From assembly GCA_965218495.1 (NCBI GenBank), contig OZ244626.1:2170001-2234000 (forward strand): a stretch of DNA of 64,000 nt, written 5' to 3'. Made by a program: the position numbers and the translations under genes. The stretch is from G965218495 sp965218495 (GTDB lineage Bacteria; Bacteroidota; Rhodothermia; Rhodothermales; Bin80). Positions within the stretch are counted from its first letter, which is position 1; each line of letters begins with the position of its first letter. The notes under the pieces were generated by a model. It had not been told where the DNA came from and made no database searches. It saw only the letters and a list, made by a program, of their open reading frames with translations. This document shows positions 53,487 through 62,916 of the stretch, one piece after another.

Positions 53487-53685
53487 CTATGGGAAAAGGG
53501 GCCCTGCGCACGGATGGAGAGTCCATGCCGATACTCTGCGATAGCCCTTGTGGCGAGCTCGCGAAAATAGATTATGGTAGCTCCCGACGAATTCAATATC
53601 AGGCGTTACGGCCAGCACTGCTGGCTTAGCACGCGGACACCAGGTTGATAAGCCGTCGAAGATGCCAGGGCCCCTTTTCCGATAG
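53487..53685. repeat. 20-base inverted repeat downstream of IS110 transposase
   Basis: ctatgggaaaaggggccctg at 53487-53506 is the reverse complement of cagggccccttttccgatag at 53666-53685 except for one base. The arms are 159 bases apart, starting 33 bases after the transposase stop. They may be subterminal repeats of the element or frame a structured RNA. Confidence 0.65.
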
Positions 53686-53734
53686 CCAGCTCATGAAGAT
53701 TATGTGAACTTACCGCACACATATCACCGCCCCC

Positions 53735-55032
53735 TTGACCCGGCCCCTTCTACACCAGTATCTAGCTTCCGCAAACGCGTTGAAGCATCATGAAGCGTAC
53801 GACTTAATCGGTGGATACCAAGGTCCGTGTTTTCTCGGATGCGTTCAGGAACAAGCTCACCGAGAACCAGATTGCCGCCGAGCACCAGATGCACTCTTGG
53901 CTGGTGAGTCAGTGGGGAAAGCAGGCAAGGAGGTTTTGCGTGCGGGTTTCTTAACGCGTGGCGCAAAGGCCATTCAGGAGAATGAGGCGCTCATCGAAGC
54001 GCTCTACAACCAGATCGGGCGGCAGAAGGTGGTGGTCGATTTCCTGAAAAAATCGACGGCTACCACGCCTGAGCAGAAGCGACTATTGATAGACCGACAG
54101 CATACGGAGCTGGCGCTGCGGCGTCAGTGTGAGCTATTGGGCTTGGCCGCTAAGGCCTGTACCACCGTCCTCCAGGCGAGACTCGGTACAATCTCGAGCT
54201 TATATGCCAATAGGCCGGCTGTACACTGAGCACCCTTTCTTGGACATACGCCGCATGACCGCGTCGTTGTGTGCAGAGGGGCAAGTCGTAAATCATAAGC
54301 GGGTTCACCGGTTGATGCAGTCAATGCAGATTCAGGCTATTATATCCGCGCGCGCGGCTCAGCACGAGGTCTGTACCACGGGATAGGTATGCTAACTTGT
54401 TGACAACACAGTAGTAATCGCATGCTAGCCAATTCTGAGCAGCGACATCCCTTTCCTACCGATGCGGCAAGGATGCGCTTACCTGATCGCCATCACGGAC
54501 TGGCACAGCCGGTATGTCTCGGCCTGGACTTTGACCACAGTAGCCAGGGTCAAGCAGCCTGCGCCGCTGTGTAAAGGGCCGGTCTGTGTCGCGCGCGTCC
54601 TTTGATCTTCCACAGCGATCAGTGCGCATACCACACCAGCCGCGAGACGGCCGCCATATTGCTGGAGGCCGATATCAAGATCTCGATGTGTGGTCGCGGC
54701 CGGTGCTACGACAACATCCTGATCGAGCACCCTTGGCGTAGCAAAAAGTACGAAGAGGTGTACCTGAACGAACGCGCGTCACCGCACAAAGTGCGGGCCC
54801 GGCTGCTGGCATACTTCACCTACTACTACCATCAGCGTCCACACCAAGGCCTGCAGCATCGCACGCCGTACGCGGTGCACACAAGCTGGCTGGAAGCCGA
54901 CCAGACAGCGCAGCTAGCACGACCGTGAACGCTATCCGCACCGGCACAGTCTGGTCCCGCAATACCCGTCATCCAGAAGCCAAGAATTTCCGAAATGGCC
55001 TTAATCGTGTCGGGCGATTGGGGTACACTTCA
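53735..55032 (+). pseudogene. Decayed IS3-family insertion sequence
   Basis: Pieces of both IS3 reading frames occur in order but in different frames. OrfA-like: KVRVFSDAFRNKLTENQIAAEH (about 53820) and NEALIEALYNQIGRQKVVVDFLKK. OrfB-like: ELALRRQCELLGLAAK, IGRLYTEHPFLDIRRMTASLCAEGQVVNHKRVHRLMQSM, AYLIAITDWHSRYVSAWTLT, then the intact end IFHSDQCAYHTS, ISMCGRGRCYDNILIEHPWRSKKYEEVYL and YYHQRPHQGLQHRTPYAV. At least three frameshifts and several stops separate them, so no transposase can be made. The element ends at 55032 with the shared 18-base right end. A left end was not found. Confidence 0.88.
55015..55032 (+). repeat. IS3 right-end sequence, copy 2
   Basis: cgattggggtacacttca, identical to 25163-25180, at the end of the decayed IS3 copy. 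Confidence 0.75.
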
Positions 55033-56250
55033 ATTTCCCATGCGCCGCTGCCCGGTAGTCAGAACGTGGTTGCCGTGACGAAACAGCTTGGAAAAAACCC
55101 AACTCGGTCTCGCGATCAAAGAAGTTGCTGCCGCTTACCCAACAGCCAGTGGGCAAAATTGTGGACGCTTCCTTGTTCCGGGTTAATATCTCGTTTCGAC
55201 CTTTGGTCAACTCTTTTGTAGTCAACAATTTTGTTGTGCTAGCGCACGCGACCACCGCCCCGATACACGGCAGGTTTGTCTCCGCTCGGGTTCCTCGCCG
55301 CCGATACCCACAATCCCACTGTAGGGTTGGCAATTACGGAGGAGGCTGCGCTAACACGGGCTCTGCTGGAGGAGGCGGTGTCGGCGTGCGCACTACGACT
55401 TTTTTGCGGAGGTGCACCGAGCCACAAGTAATCCAGAGAAGACGCAAGGGGGCGACCGTCTTGAAAGACGGTCTTGGAACACCGTCCGATCCTGCCCTTC
55501 AATCGCTCCGTTTACTGTTAACAGGCAAAATGTGGCGAATGGGGAATTGATTCGCCTGCTCACCCGCCTAGGCGCCCGAAGGATGCCCTGCACCCGCATG
55601 CTGGTGCACCCCGCAGGCGGCTTTTCCTTGCCCGCGTCCGTGTCGCTGACACGGGACATCTCGATGTCAATGCGCTGAGCTCCAACAAATTCCCCGCCCT
55701 TCTGCTTGCCCCGGCACTCGAATCAACCACCGTGCGCCCTATCCCTTGTGAATTTGAAAAGCCAATCACTCAAGTAAGCTCCTGTACGCCCTCCAGCAGG
55801 CCGGATGCTGGAAGCCTCCCACCATGCCCGTAGCGCATGAGCCGGACATAGAGCCGAGGTACGGCGCCCGCAACGGCAGAGAAACCGTGTTTTCTTACCA
55901 GATTGACTATGGAAGGCTCTAGACAACCCGACCGCGGTCGATCGAGCACAGAAGTTGCCCAGCCTTTTGTGTGACTCTTCATACTCATGCGGAGACCTAT
56001 CTGCCGCCTGCTCGCCGTGCTACCCATATCGGACGGATTAGGGAATGGCTGAGGAGTCGCCATTTTACCGGCCCGGTTGCCATAGGAGCGGGCCTACTGC
56101 GGCGCGCACGCCTGCACATCCCGTCTGAACCTGTTAATACTTAAGCCTGGCTCCCTTTACGCCGTGTAGATGTTGAGATCGCACAGCACCTGCGGCAGCC
56201 TCCGCGCCACAGCGCTAGCTGAAACCATCGCCCGTGGCACTCCGGCCCAG
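55033..56250. other. About 1.2 kb without a supported gene
   Basis: Frames overlap on both strands with no family motifs. A short plus-strand peptide (about 55291-55423, GFLAADTHNPTVGLAITEEA.. ending at a stop) has protein-like composition and may be the tail of a lost gene. The left limit is the IS3 right end, and queE begins the next coding run. It is probably decayed DNA between an insertion hotspot and the core genome. Confidence 0.5.
55454..55473. terminator. Short perfect hairpin
   Basis: gaccgtct/agacggtc forms an 8-bp stem with a TGAA loop. No T-tract follows, so it is a weak terminator candidate in otherwise empty DNA. Confidence 0.35.
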
Positions 56251-56892
56251 TCAGGGCAACCCAAGCACCTTGTGCGTCTGTAGACTGAGGCGCCACGGCG
56301 GGTGCTGCAGGCAATACTCCATGGCAGCCTGCGTGTGTGCGTCTATACTGGGTCCGTCCATTGGCTGCAGGTAGAAAAAGTCAAATGCAAGCCCCAGAAA
56401 GGCTTCCGGCATCGCACCCGGCTGCGGGTACACAAGCTTGAGCTCATGGCCGCTTGTCAGCACCAGAGGAGCTCCGGCTTTTGGGCTGACGCAAATCCAG
56501 TCCACTCCTTCGGGCGGAGGAAGCGTGCCGTTGGTCTCTACGGCAACTTCAAAGCCTGCTGAATGCAGGGCGCGCACCAATTTCGCATCAAGCTGCAGCA
56601 GCGGCTCGCCCCCTGTACATACGACGTAGGGCCGCTCCTCCGTGCAGCAGGAGCCCGGCCAGGCCCGTGCAACTGCGTCCGCCAAATCTCCAGGCAACAG
56701 AAACCGCCCACCTCCCGGCCCATCCAGACCCACGAATTCCGTGTCACAAAACTGGCAGACCGCGTCGTGGCGATCTCTTTCCAGGCCGGACCACAGGTTG
56801 CACCCTGCAAAGCGCAAGAACACGGCCGGGCGTCCAGTGCGAGCCCCCTCGCCCTGAAGCGTGTAGAAGATCTCCTTAACGGCGTACGCCAT
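56251..56892 (-). CDS. queE: 7-carboxy-7-deazaguanine synthase
   Basis: Radical-SAM enzyme forming the deazapurine ring for queuosine and related tRNA modifications. It opens with KEIFYTLQGEGARTGRPAVFLRFAGCNLWSG and binds its cluster through a CX14CX2C motif (CNLW.., then VCQFCDT), the variant known in some QueE enzymes instead of CX3CX2C. The SAM glycine motif is VVCTGGEPLLQLD, and VAVETNGTLPPPEGVDWICVSPK completes the barrel. Length 213 residues is right. It is the last of six minus-strand genes and starts 3 bases after a thioesterase. No other queuosine genes are in the window. Confidence 0.93.
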   Translation of the reverse strand: MAYAVKEIFYTLQGEGARTGRPAVFLRFAGCNLWSGLERDRHDAVCQFCDTEFVGLDGPGGGRFLLPGDLADAVARAWPGSCCTEERPYVVCTGGEPLLQLDAKLVRALHSAGFEVAVETNGTLPPPEGVDWICVSPKAGAPLVLTSGHELKLVYPQPGAMPEAFLGLAFDFFYLQPMDGPSIDAHTQAAMEYCLQHPPWRLSLQTHKVLGLP

Positions 56893-56895
56893 GCC

Positions 56896-57324
56896 CTATC
56901 GCATCTTTGGCAGTACAGCTACCGTCAGGCGGCTGGTCGCCACCAATTGTTGCGCCTCGTCGCGTATGTCAATCATCCACACGTGTGTGCTGCGCCCCAA
57001 GTGAACAGGGCGCGCAATGCCGGTAACGACGCCACTACGAACTGCTCGGATGTGATTCGCATTCACTTCCAGACCCACAATGGTCTGCTTGGCCTCGTCA
57101 ACGCATAGCCGGGCTGCGGCGCTCCCCAACGACTCCGCCAGCGCCACCGACGCGCCGCCGTGCATTAGTCCGGCTGGCTGCTTCGTGCGCGCATCCACTG
57201 TCATCGTGCCGCAGAGGTAGTCCTCACCTACCTCTGAATAACAGATGCCCAACGCTTCCATCATCGTTCCGACGCTGCGGGCATTAAGCATCTCGGGTGT
57301 CACATGTTGTTTCCAGATGGCCAT
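56896..57324 (-). CDS. PaaI-family hotdog thioesterase
   Basis: A 142-residue hotdog-fold protein of the PaaI/4-hydroxybenzoyl-CoA thioesterase type, hydrolysing an acyl-CoA or acyl-ACP. The family block LMHGGASVALAESLGSAAARLC holds the HGG motif and the helix with the catalytic acidic residue, and VVGLEVNANHIRAVRSGVVTGIARPVHLGRSTHVWMIDI gives the strands. It starts 12 bases after the MBL gene and ends 3 before queE. The substrate is not predictable. Confidence 0.87.
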   Translation of the reverse strand: MAIWKQHVTPEMLNARSVGTMMEALGICYSEVGEDYLCGTMTVDARTKQPAGLMHGGASVALAESLGSAAARLCVDEAKQTIVGLEVNANHIRAVRSGVVTGIARPVHLGRSTHVWMIDIRDEAQQLVATSRLTVAVLPKMR

Positions 57325-57336
57325 ATGGAATTCGTG

Positions 57337-58314
57337 TTATTGTGCCTGCACGCTACGCACTTTTCGCCAGTACCGTGCCAGCCCATACCAGCTCGCGCGC
57401 GGCTGACCCATATGCTGGTAGGGCAGCCGATCTTGTTCGCTCAGCGCCTCGAACGCATGCTTCATCTCACGCCTGTGAAAGCGCGCGGCACGCGCAGCAT
57501 CATCGCCCGCGCTCCCTAGCGATGCACGCACCGCCGCGGCCCACGCCCCCAGCCTCTCTTCTGCATGATCCAAGTGCCACGCTACATCTGTAGACGGACC
57601 GAAGTGCGTCAGGAAGAGCCGCTCGGAATCCCAAGAGCGCAACAGCGCCAGACTTGTCCGCCAAGCTTCAACGTCAATGTCAGGTGGTGGCGCTACTGGC
57701 ACAATGTACTGCGTTCCCACGACGCGCATTCCGGCCGTGTCGCCTAAAAACGCGGTCCCCGTCAATTCGTCCAGGTAGCATACATGGTGACTGGCATGCC
57801 CGGGCGTATAGGCCACGCGCAGCGACCGATCGCCAAGTCGAAGGTGCTCCCCGCCCTGCAGCACATGCACGTTGGCGTCCGGGGTCGCCAGGAACGCGCC
57901 CCAGAGGGCATTCATTCGATCGCCATAGATGCGTGTGGCACTGGCCAGTAGTCTGCCCGGGCGAACCAGATGGCGGGCACCCCGCTCATGAACAAAGACG
58001 GTAACATGGGGATGCGCGTGAACAATAGTGCCCGCAGCCCCAGCATGGTCCAGGTGTATATGGGTCAACAGCAAGCCACGCACATCGTGGAATCCGGTTC
58101 CGCTGGCTGCCAGGGTGGCTTCAAGCGTGCCAAGCGAAACGGTCGGGCCTGGGTCCACCAGATACAGGCCATTGGAAGTCTCCAGGATTGCACAAGCGAT
58201 AAGTCGCGGAATGGCGCGGTATTGGACGTCCGCGAACCAAGTCAACGGGGCAGCGGGCAGCAAGTCGCGGTTGGGCTCTAGCATGGCGCAGTTTCTCATG
58301 CCACATGTACGCAT
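57337..58314 (-). CDS. Metallo-beta-lactamase-fold hydrolase (glyoxalase II-like)
   Basis: Cytoplasmic MBL-fold hydrolase of about 310-325 residues. Motif 1 is LLLTHIHLDHAGAAG (HxHxDH), the last ligands lie in YTPGHASHHVCYLDELTGTAFLGDTAG and LTHFGPSTDVAWHLD, so a binuclear metal centre is expected. It has no signal peptide or membrane helix and resembles glyoxalase II-type or thioesterase-type MBL proteins. Internal ATGs at 58299 and 58284 (MLEPNRDLL) are alternative starts. It sits between the NTF2-like lipoprotein and the PaaI thioesterase in a single run. It is unrelated in sequence to the ComEC-like protein at 26.9-27.9 kb. Confidence 0.88.
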   Translation of the reverse strand: MRTCGMRNCAMLEPNRDLLPAAPLTWFADVQYRAIPRLIACAILETSNGLYLVDPGPTVSLGTLEATLAASGTGFHDVRGLLLTHIHLDHAGAAGTIVHAHPHVTVFVHERGARHLVRPGRLLASATRIYGDRMNALWGAFLATPDANVHVLQGGEHLRLGDRSLRVAYTPGHASHHVCYLDELTGTAFLGDTAGMRVVGTQYIVPVAPPPDIDVEAWRTSLALLRSWDSERLFLTHFGPSTDVAWHLDHAEERLGAWAAAVRASLGSAGDDAARAARFHRREMKHAFEALSEQDRLPYQHMGQPRASWYGLARYWRKVRSVQAQ

Positions 58315-58329
58315 TAGCCGCGCACAATG

Positions 58330-59181
58330 TCACAACTCGCCGGGTGCCGCGCGTGCCTGCACATTCGCCACCACCTGCCACGTGCTGTCCGGGCGCGCCC
58401 GCCAAATGCGCAGGTACGCGCGGGAATGGAGCACGGTATCAGGAAGAAGCGGCCGTACCGTCTGAAGGCCATACGTATAGCCCAAGTCCCCTGCGACCCC
58501 GATGGCACCGTAGACTGGAACCCACGTCATCATGCCCGCCTGCTGCTGAATGCGCTCCAGCGCCGCTTGCCGGCCTTCCGCCAGCGCCTGCCCGTCAGAC
58601 AGGTATAGCACGGAATCTGCCAGCGCGCCCACAAACGCAGCCCCGGCTCCCACATCCATGGAGGTCATCGCCATGTCGCGGTCCGCCTTCAGCATCGCAA
58701 CGCGAGCGGCTTCCTGGTACAACTTACGACTGGCCCGTACCCACCCCACGCCCAAACGCGTCATAGGTCCTGTACGTGTCGCCGCTAAAGGATGCAGGGT
58801 CACGACGTTTGCTTCCACCATCCACGTGCTGTCAGGCTGAAGACGCCAGACAGAGACCTGCCATGTAGTAGAATCCATCGCCTGCCAAGTGCCCGCAGTG
58901 TAGCCGAAGTCACCGGCAGCTGCCACCTCGACAAGGTGAATGTGGGCCGTTGCATCCCGGTAATCGCATGTCCAGGCGTCTTTCGGCAGAGGCACCGGCG
59001 CCAGAACAATTGCATCAGCAGACATCCTGTCCTTCAGCGCCTGACACAATCCCACCTCTGCTGCCGCCTGCTGCAGCGCATGCACTGCTGCTAAGAGATC
59101 CTCTGCCGAAGTAGCTACCGGCCTAGACTCGCCGCACCCCCAAAGCAGCACACCGAGGACTGCCAGTCCGCGAAGGGCCAT
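58330..59181 (-). CDS. Lipoprotein with two NTF2/DUF4440-like domains
   Basis: ATG 59181 starts MALRGLAVLGVLLWGC, a lipobox with Cys near residue 16, so an exported lipoprotein of about 283 residues. Two similar modules follow: AVHALQQAAAEVGLCQALKDRMSADAIVLAP.. WQVSVWRLQPDSTWMVEANVVTLHP and AALERIQQQAGMMTWVPVYGAIGVAGDLGYTYG.. YLRIWRARPDSTWQVVANVQA. Both end in the same D-S-T-W-x-V pattern, typical of the SnoaL/DUF4440 fold. The role is unknown; small-molecule binding is likely. It is third in the redox operon, 10 bases after the FeS protein, suggesting a role at the membrane. Confidence 0.72.
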   Translation of the reverse strand: MALRGLAVLGVLLWGCGESRPVATSAEDLLAAVHALQQAAAEVGLCQALKDRMSADAIVLAPVPLPKDAWTCDYRDATAHIHLVEVAAAGDFGYTAGTWQAMDSTTWQVSVWRLQPDSTWMVEANVVTLHPLAATRTGPMTRLGVGWVRASRKLYQEAARVAMLKADRDMAMTSMDVGAGAAFVGALADSVLYLSDGQALAEGRQAALERIQQQAGMMTWVPVYGAIGVAGDLGYTYGLQTVRPLLPDTVLHSRAYLRIWRARPDSTWQVVANVQARAAPGEL

Positions 59182-59191
59182 TCGAAACGCG

Positions 59192-60646
59192 TCAGGAAGC
59201 GCGGAGCCCGCCCAGCTGCATGGCCTGCGCGTCACGCTCGGTGAGAATAGGGATGTCCTCCTGGCCTGACGGCATCATAGGACGGCTGGCCTTCCACCCC
59301 TCATCGAGCTGAACAGACACCCGATCTTCATTGATCAGAACCGGCCCGTTGTAGCGTCCGCGCATGGAGGAGTTCTCCAGCCGCAACACACCACGCGGGC
59401 ATACCGTGGCACACATCCCGCACCCCACGCACGACGCGCGGACGATGTTTTGACCACGCTGGGCATACCACCGCACGTCGATGCCCATCTCGCAATATGT
59501 GGAGCAGTTTCCACAGGAAATGCACTGGCCGCCATTGGTAGTGATTCTGAAGCGCGAAATGTACTTCTGCAAGAGCCCTAGCACCGCCGCCATCGGGCAA
59601 CCAAATCGGCACCAGACACGTGTACCCATAATGGGATAAAACCCAACCCCGATAACGCCGGCGAAGATCAGCCCGATGAAGAAGCCGTACCACCGCGAAA
59701 ACTGGCCGGATAGGGCGCCCAGAATGCCGCCGCCCGCAGCGCTATTCGCCCAAAGGAGCCCCGTAGTCAGAACCACGAACACTAGTACGGAGTGCACCAT
59801 CCAGCGCTCCACCTTCCAGGAACTGGTTGACTTGTCAGAAAGGTGACGAAACGGATCCCCGGCAGTTTCGGCCAGACCTCCACAGCCGCATACCCACGAG
59901 CAGTACCAGCGCTTCCCAAAAAAGTAAGTGAGGACCGGCGTCGCAACGACCGTGCCCATTATGCCCCAAAACACCATGAAGACGCCGAGGCTCGAAGCAT
60001 TGGTGAAGTAGGATATGCTGCTGGGCCACATGTAGTCGTACTTGAGCGGCCAGAAGTAGCTGAAGTAGTACTCCGGCTGGTTGAGCACCTTGAGCAGGCC
60101 CGGGATCAGAAAGGCAAAGCCCAACTGAAAGAACATCACACTGATCGTCCGCACGATCTGGTACCGGTTGTCTCGGTACTTGATGATCATGCGGGAACCC
60201 ATGATCAGCACCGCCATCGTGTAGAAGAATCCGTACAGAAACCACCGGTCCGCCGCCTCATGGCGGAGCAGGTAGCTGAGCGAATCCGTCATGCGAACGA
60301 GGTACTCCAGATTGTGCGGAGCCCAGTACAGGATGACATAAAAGCCCGTAAAGACGATCCCCAGAAGCCAGCCGGCCATGCCGCGTGCCGTAGCGGGCGA
60401 GAACCATACGTGGTTGTTGTCAACGCCGGCCGGGCGCTGAAGATAGCCGCTGAAAAGCACACCGCAACCGACGGTGATGCAGCCCATAGTGAGCCACAGG
60501 CTTGTAGTGCGCGCCGCTTCTCCCCCACCAAACATCACGCAGAGTAGCGCTACCAGTCCTGCACCGATTAATGCCAGCCCGACCTTGTCGCGCAGGCTGT
60601 ATGCGCTGCCCGGCGCTGTAAGTTGAAGGCTAGGAGTGCTACGCAT
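59192..60646 (-). CDS. Membrane 4Fe-4S protein, NapH/NosR-like
   Basis: Polytopic membrane iron-sulfur protein of 484 residues. About eight hydrophobic segments run from residue 25 to 340. Two Cys-rich membrane motifs (WYCSWVCGCGG and RVWCRFGCPM) are of the NapH/NosR/CcoG type. Then come two 4Fe-4S clusters, ISCGNCSTYCEMG and CVGCGMCATVCPRG. It should carry electrons between a membrane donor and an acceptor, with the flavoprotein upstream as a likely partner. The genes overlap by 8 bases, so they are translationally coupled. Known NapH and NosR operons include other genes that are missing here. Confidence 0.85.
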   Translation of the reverse strand: MRSTPSLQLTAPGSAYSLRDKVGLALIGAGLVALLCVMFGGGEAARTTSLWLTMGCITVGCGVLFSGYLQRPAGVDNNHVWFSPATARGMAGWLLGIVFTGFYVILYWAPHNLEYLVRMTDSLSYLLRHEAADRWFLYGFFYTMAVLIMGSRMIIKYRDNRYQIVRTISVMFFQLGFAFLIPGLLKVLNQPEYYFSYFWPLKYDYMWPSSISYFTNASSLGVFMVFWGIMGTVVATPVLTYFFGKRWYCSWVCGCGGLAETAGDPFRHLSDKSTSSWKVERWMVHSVLVFVVLTTGLLWANSAAGGGILGALSGQFSRWYGFFIGLIFAGVIGVGFYPIMGTRVWCRFGCPMAAVLGLLQKYISRFRITTNGGQCISCGNCSTYCEMGIDVRWYAQRGQNIVRASCVGCGMCATVCPRGVLRLENSSMRGRYNGPVLINEDRVSVQLDEGWKASRPMMPSGQEDIPILTERDAQAMQLGGLRAS

Positions 60647-61931
60647 GGCTTATCGCGGTTGGTTGGTACATGCGGGCAAGGCTGCGAACATGGCGCCGGC
60701 CGAATTCCGCATCGAAGTGCGCGCGTGAAAGATCCTTCAGCACCTCGTCGACGGTGGCACCACGAAGGATCCAGCGCTCGCACACATCGTGCCGCAGCCG
60801 TGTCCCCAACGCATTGAAGCCATACACCACGCCGCTTCGCGTTTCGTAGTCAATACGCAAGAGCTTCTTGGCCGCGTCATCCTTCCAGACAATGGTGCTG
60901 ACGCCCTCCACCAAGCGTGCCCGAATGTCGCCGTAGGTCTGGTACTCGATGGTGAAGAACTTCGCTGAATTGAAGAACACGCCCCGATCGTAAGAGGTAC
61001 GCAGGCCACAGATCGAGCGTGCAACTGTCTTGCCGTGCCGGCGCCCGGTGTACCATAGCTGCTCCACGCGCCGACTGCCAATGCCATCGCGGTTAAATTC
61101 GGCGCAGTCCCCTGCTGCATAAACGCCAGGCGCGCTCGTTTCAAAATACTCGTTGACTACAATGCCGCGGTTCGTCTCTATGCCCGATGCCCTGGCAAGG
61201 TCGATGTTGGGGTGCACCCCAACGGTAAGGCCGACAAACTGGCACGGAATCTCTTCCCCACCCTTGGTGGTGGCGACGCGGCAACGTCCAGTCTTATCCG
61301 GCAAGATGGCCTTCAGCTCCGTTGCAAGCCGCAGGTCGATGCCATGATCCCGGATTTCCTGGTTCACCATATCGGACTCCTCCTTGGGCAGTAGGTAGTC
61401 CATGTACCCCTTCTCGCGCACCAGGAACGTGGTGGGGATGTGCCGTACGTGCAGCATCTCCGCCATCTCGATGCCGATCAGGCCGCCGCCTACCACCACA
61501 GCACGGGTGATCCCATTGGTCCACCGTTCCATAGTTACGAGGTCCGGGATGCCGTAGAGACCTTGCACGCCATCAAGGTCCTGGCCCGGCCAGCCAAACA
61601 TGTTCGACTGAGAGCCAGTAGCAAGCAGTAACGCGTCGTAGTCTACTACGCGGCCTCCGCCCACGGTCACGCGTTTCCTGGCAGTATCAATCTCCGTTGC
61701 GTATCCGCGGACCAAGTCAATGCCGTTCTTTTCCCAGAAGCTGTCTTCGTACGGCTTGACCTCTTTGTAGCGCATGTGGCCCATGTAGATGTACATGAGC
61801 GCCGTCCGCGAATAGAAGTGGTCCGTCTCGGCCGAAATCAGGGTTATGCGCGCGGTGCCTAGCTTACGGATGAACCGCGCAGCCGTGACGCCCGTAATCC
61901 CATTCCCGATGATGACAACATGCCGCGGCAT
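60639..61931 (-). CDS. FAD-dependent pyridine-nucleotide-type oxidoreductase
   Basis: Flavoprotein of 430 residues with two Rossmann folds: FAD-binding HVVIIGNGITGVTAARFIR near the N-terminus, a second GxGxxG in AVVVGGGLIGIEMAEML, and the flavin-contact motif GVYAAGDCAEF. There is no CxxxxC redox disulfide, so it is of the NirB/ferredoxin-reductase-like or nitrite-reductase-flavoprotein kind rather than glutathione reductase. It probably oxidises NAD(P)H and hands electrons to the FeS membrane protein encoded immediately downstream. It is the first gene of the six-gene run, divergent from nadK (118 bases). Confidence 0.87.
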   Translation of the reverse strand: MPRHVVIIGNGITGVTAARFIRKLGTARITLISAETDHFYSRTALMYIYMGHMRYKEVKPYEDSFWEKNGIDLVRGYATEIDTARKRVTVGGGRVVDYDALLLATGSQSNMFGWPGQDLDGVQGLYGIPDLVTMERWTNGITRAVVVGGGLIGIEMAEMLHVRHIPTTFLVREKGYMDYLLPKEESDMVNQEIRDHGIDLRLATELKAILPDKTGRCRVATTKGGEEIPCQFVGLTVGVHPNIDLARASGIETNRGIVVNEYFETSAPGVYAAGDCAEFNRDGIGSRRVEQLWYTGRRHGKTVARSICGLRTSYDRGVFFNSAKFFTIEYQTYGDIRARLVEGVSTIVWKDDAAKKLLRIDYETRSGVVYGFNALGTRLRHDVCERWILRGATVDEVLKDLSRAHFDAEFGRRHVRSLARMYQPTAISHA

Positions 61932-62049
61932 GATGCAAATCAGATTTGTTGCGTATAAGTGGGTCTATCGCAGAAACGTCGCTGCTGTTCCAATGCGACG
62001 CAGCCTATCGTAAGGTACGTAAAGGCAGTCGCACTGCAACTATCCGACC

Positions 62050-62916
62050 ATGATCTACGGCATTGCCGGCAACACGAGCAAGGAGGAAATCTGGGACCCG
62101 GTTGCCTCCCTGCTTCGGTGGCTACGGTCGCAGGAGCTTCCGTACAGCCTTCACGCGGACATTGCCGCGGGCCTTCGGGCGCGGATTCCCGAGATGCACC
62201 GTGCCGCCACGCCTGAGAAAACGCCCGACATCATCCTTTCCTTTGGCGGCGACGGCACGCTGCTGCGCACGGCGCACCATGTGGCCCAAACCGGCACCCC
62301 GATCCTGGGCATTAACCTGGGCCGCCTTGGCTTTCTGGCTGAGGTTGACATCGCAGAGGTTAGGGAAGCCATCACGCTCCTGGAATCCGGCGCCTATGAA
62401 GTAGAGCCTCGACTAGCCTTGTCGGTCACAATGGGAGCCGCTCAGGCGGCCGTGCAGTGGGCCCTGAATGATGTTGTTGTGGCCCGCGCGGAATCCGCAG
62501 GCCTGGTTGCGATTGACGTCACGGCCGACGGAATGGCTCTGGACACGTATTGGGCCGACGGCCTGATCGTTGCCACGCCTACGGGTTCCACAGCGTATTC
62601 TCTTGCGGCAGGCGGTCCCATTGTCGCCCCCGGTACCGATGCACTCCTAGTTACGCCTATTGCGAGCCATAGCCTCACGGTGCGACCAGTAGTGCTGCCG
62701 GGCAATTCAGTAATTGACATCCAAGTTGCTGAGGCCAGTTTGCCATGCGTCCTAGCCGTTGACGGCATGAGTCGTGCGATGTCTGATGGATCTCCCATAA
62801 GGATTCAGCGCGCCCCACACACCGTTAAACTGGTTCGGCTGGCCGGGCGGCACTACTTCCACACGCTGCGCTCCAAGCTGTCCTGGGGCGCAGGCCCACA
62901 ACAGCGAACCGCATGA
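62050..62916 (+). CDS. nadK: NAD kinase
   Basis: Phosphorylates NAD to NADP using ATP or polyphosphate. The GGDGT motif is present in IILSFGGDGTLLRTAHHV, the catalytic Asp being in it. The NAD-binding NE-type region reads QWALNDVVVARAESAG and YWADGLIVATPTGSTAYSLAAGGPIVAP is the conserved DG(L)I..TPTGSTAY block. Length 288 residues. It overlaps the next lipoprotein gene by 4 bases (ATGA). It is divergent from the flavoprotein gene, and both handle nicotinamide nucleotides. Confidence 0.95.
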   Translation: MIYGIAGNTSKEEIWDPVASLLRWLRSQELPYSLHADIAAGLRARIPEMHRAATPEKTPDIILSFGGDGTLLRTAHHVAQTGTPILGINLGRLGFLAEVDIAEVREAITLLESGAYEVEPRLALSVTMGAAQAAVQWALNDVVVARAESAGLVAIDVTADGMALDTYWADGLIVATPTGSTAYSLAAGGPIVAPGTDALLVTPIASHSLTVRPVVLPGNSVIDIQVAEASLPCVLAVDGMSRAMSDGSPIRIQRAPHTVKLVRLAGRHYFHTLRSKLSWGAGPQQRTA

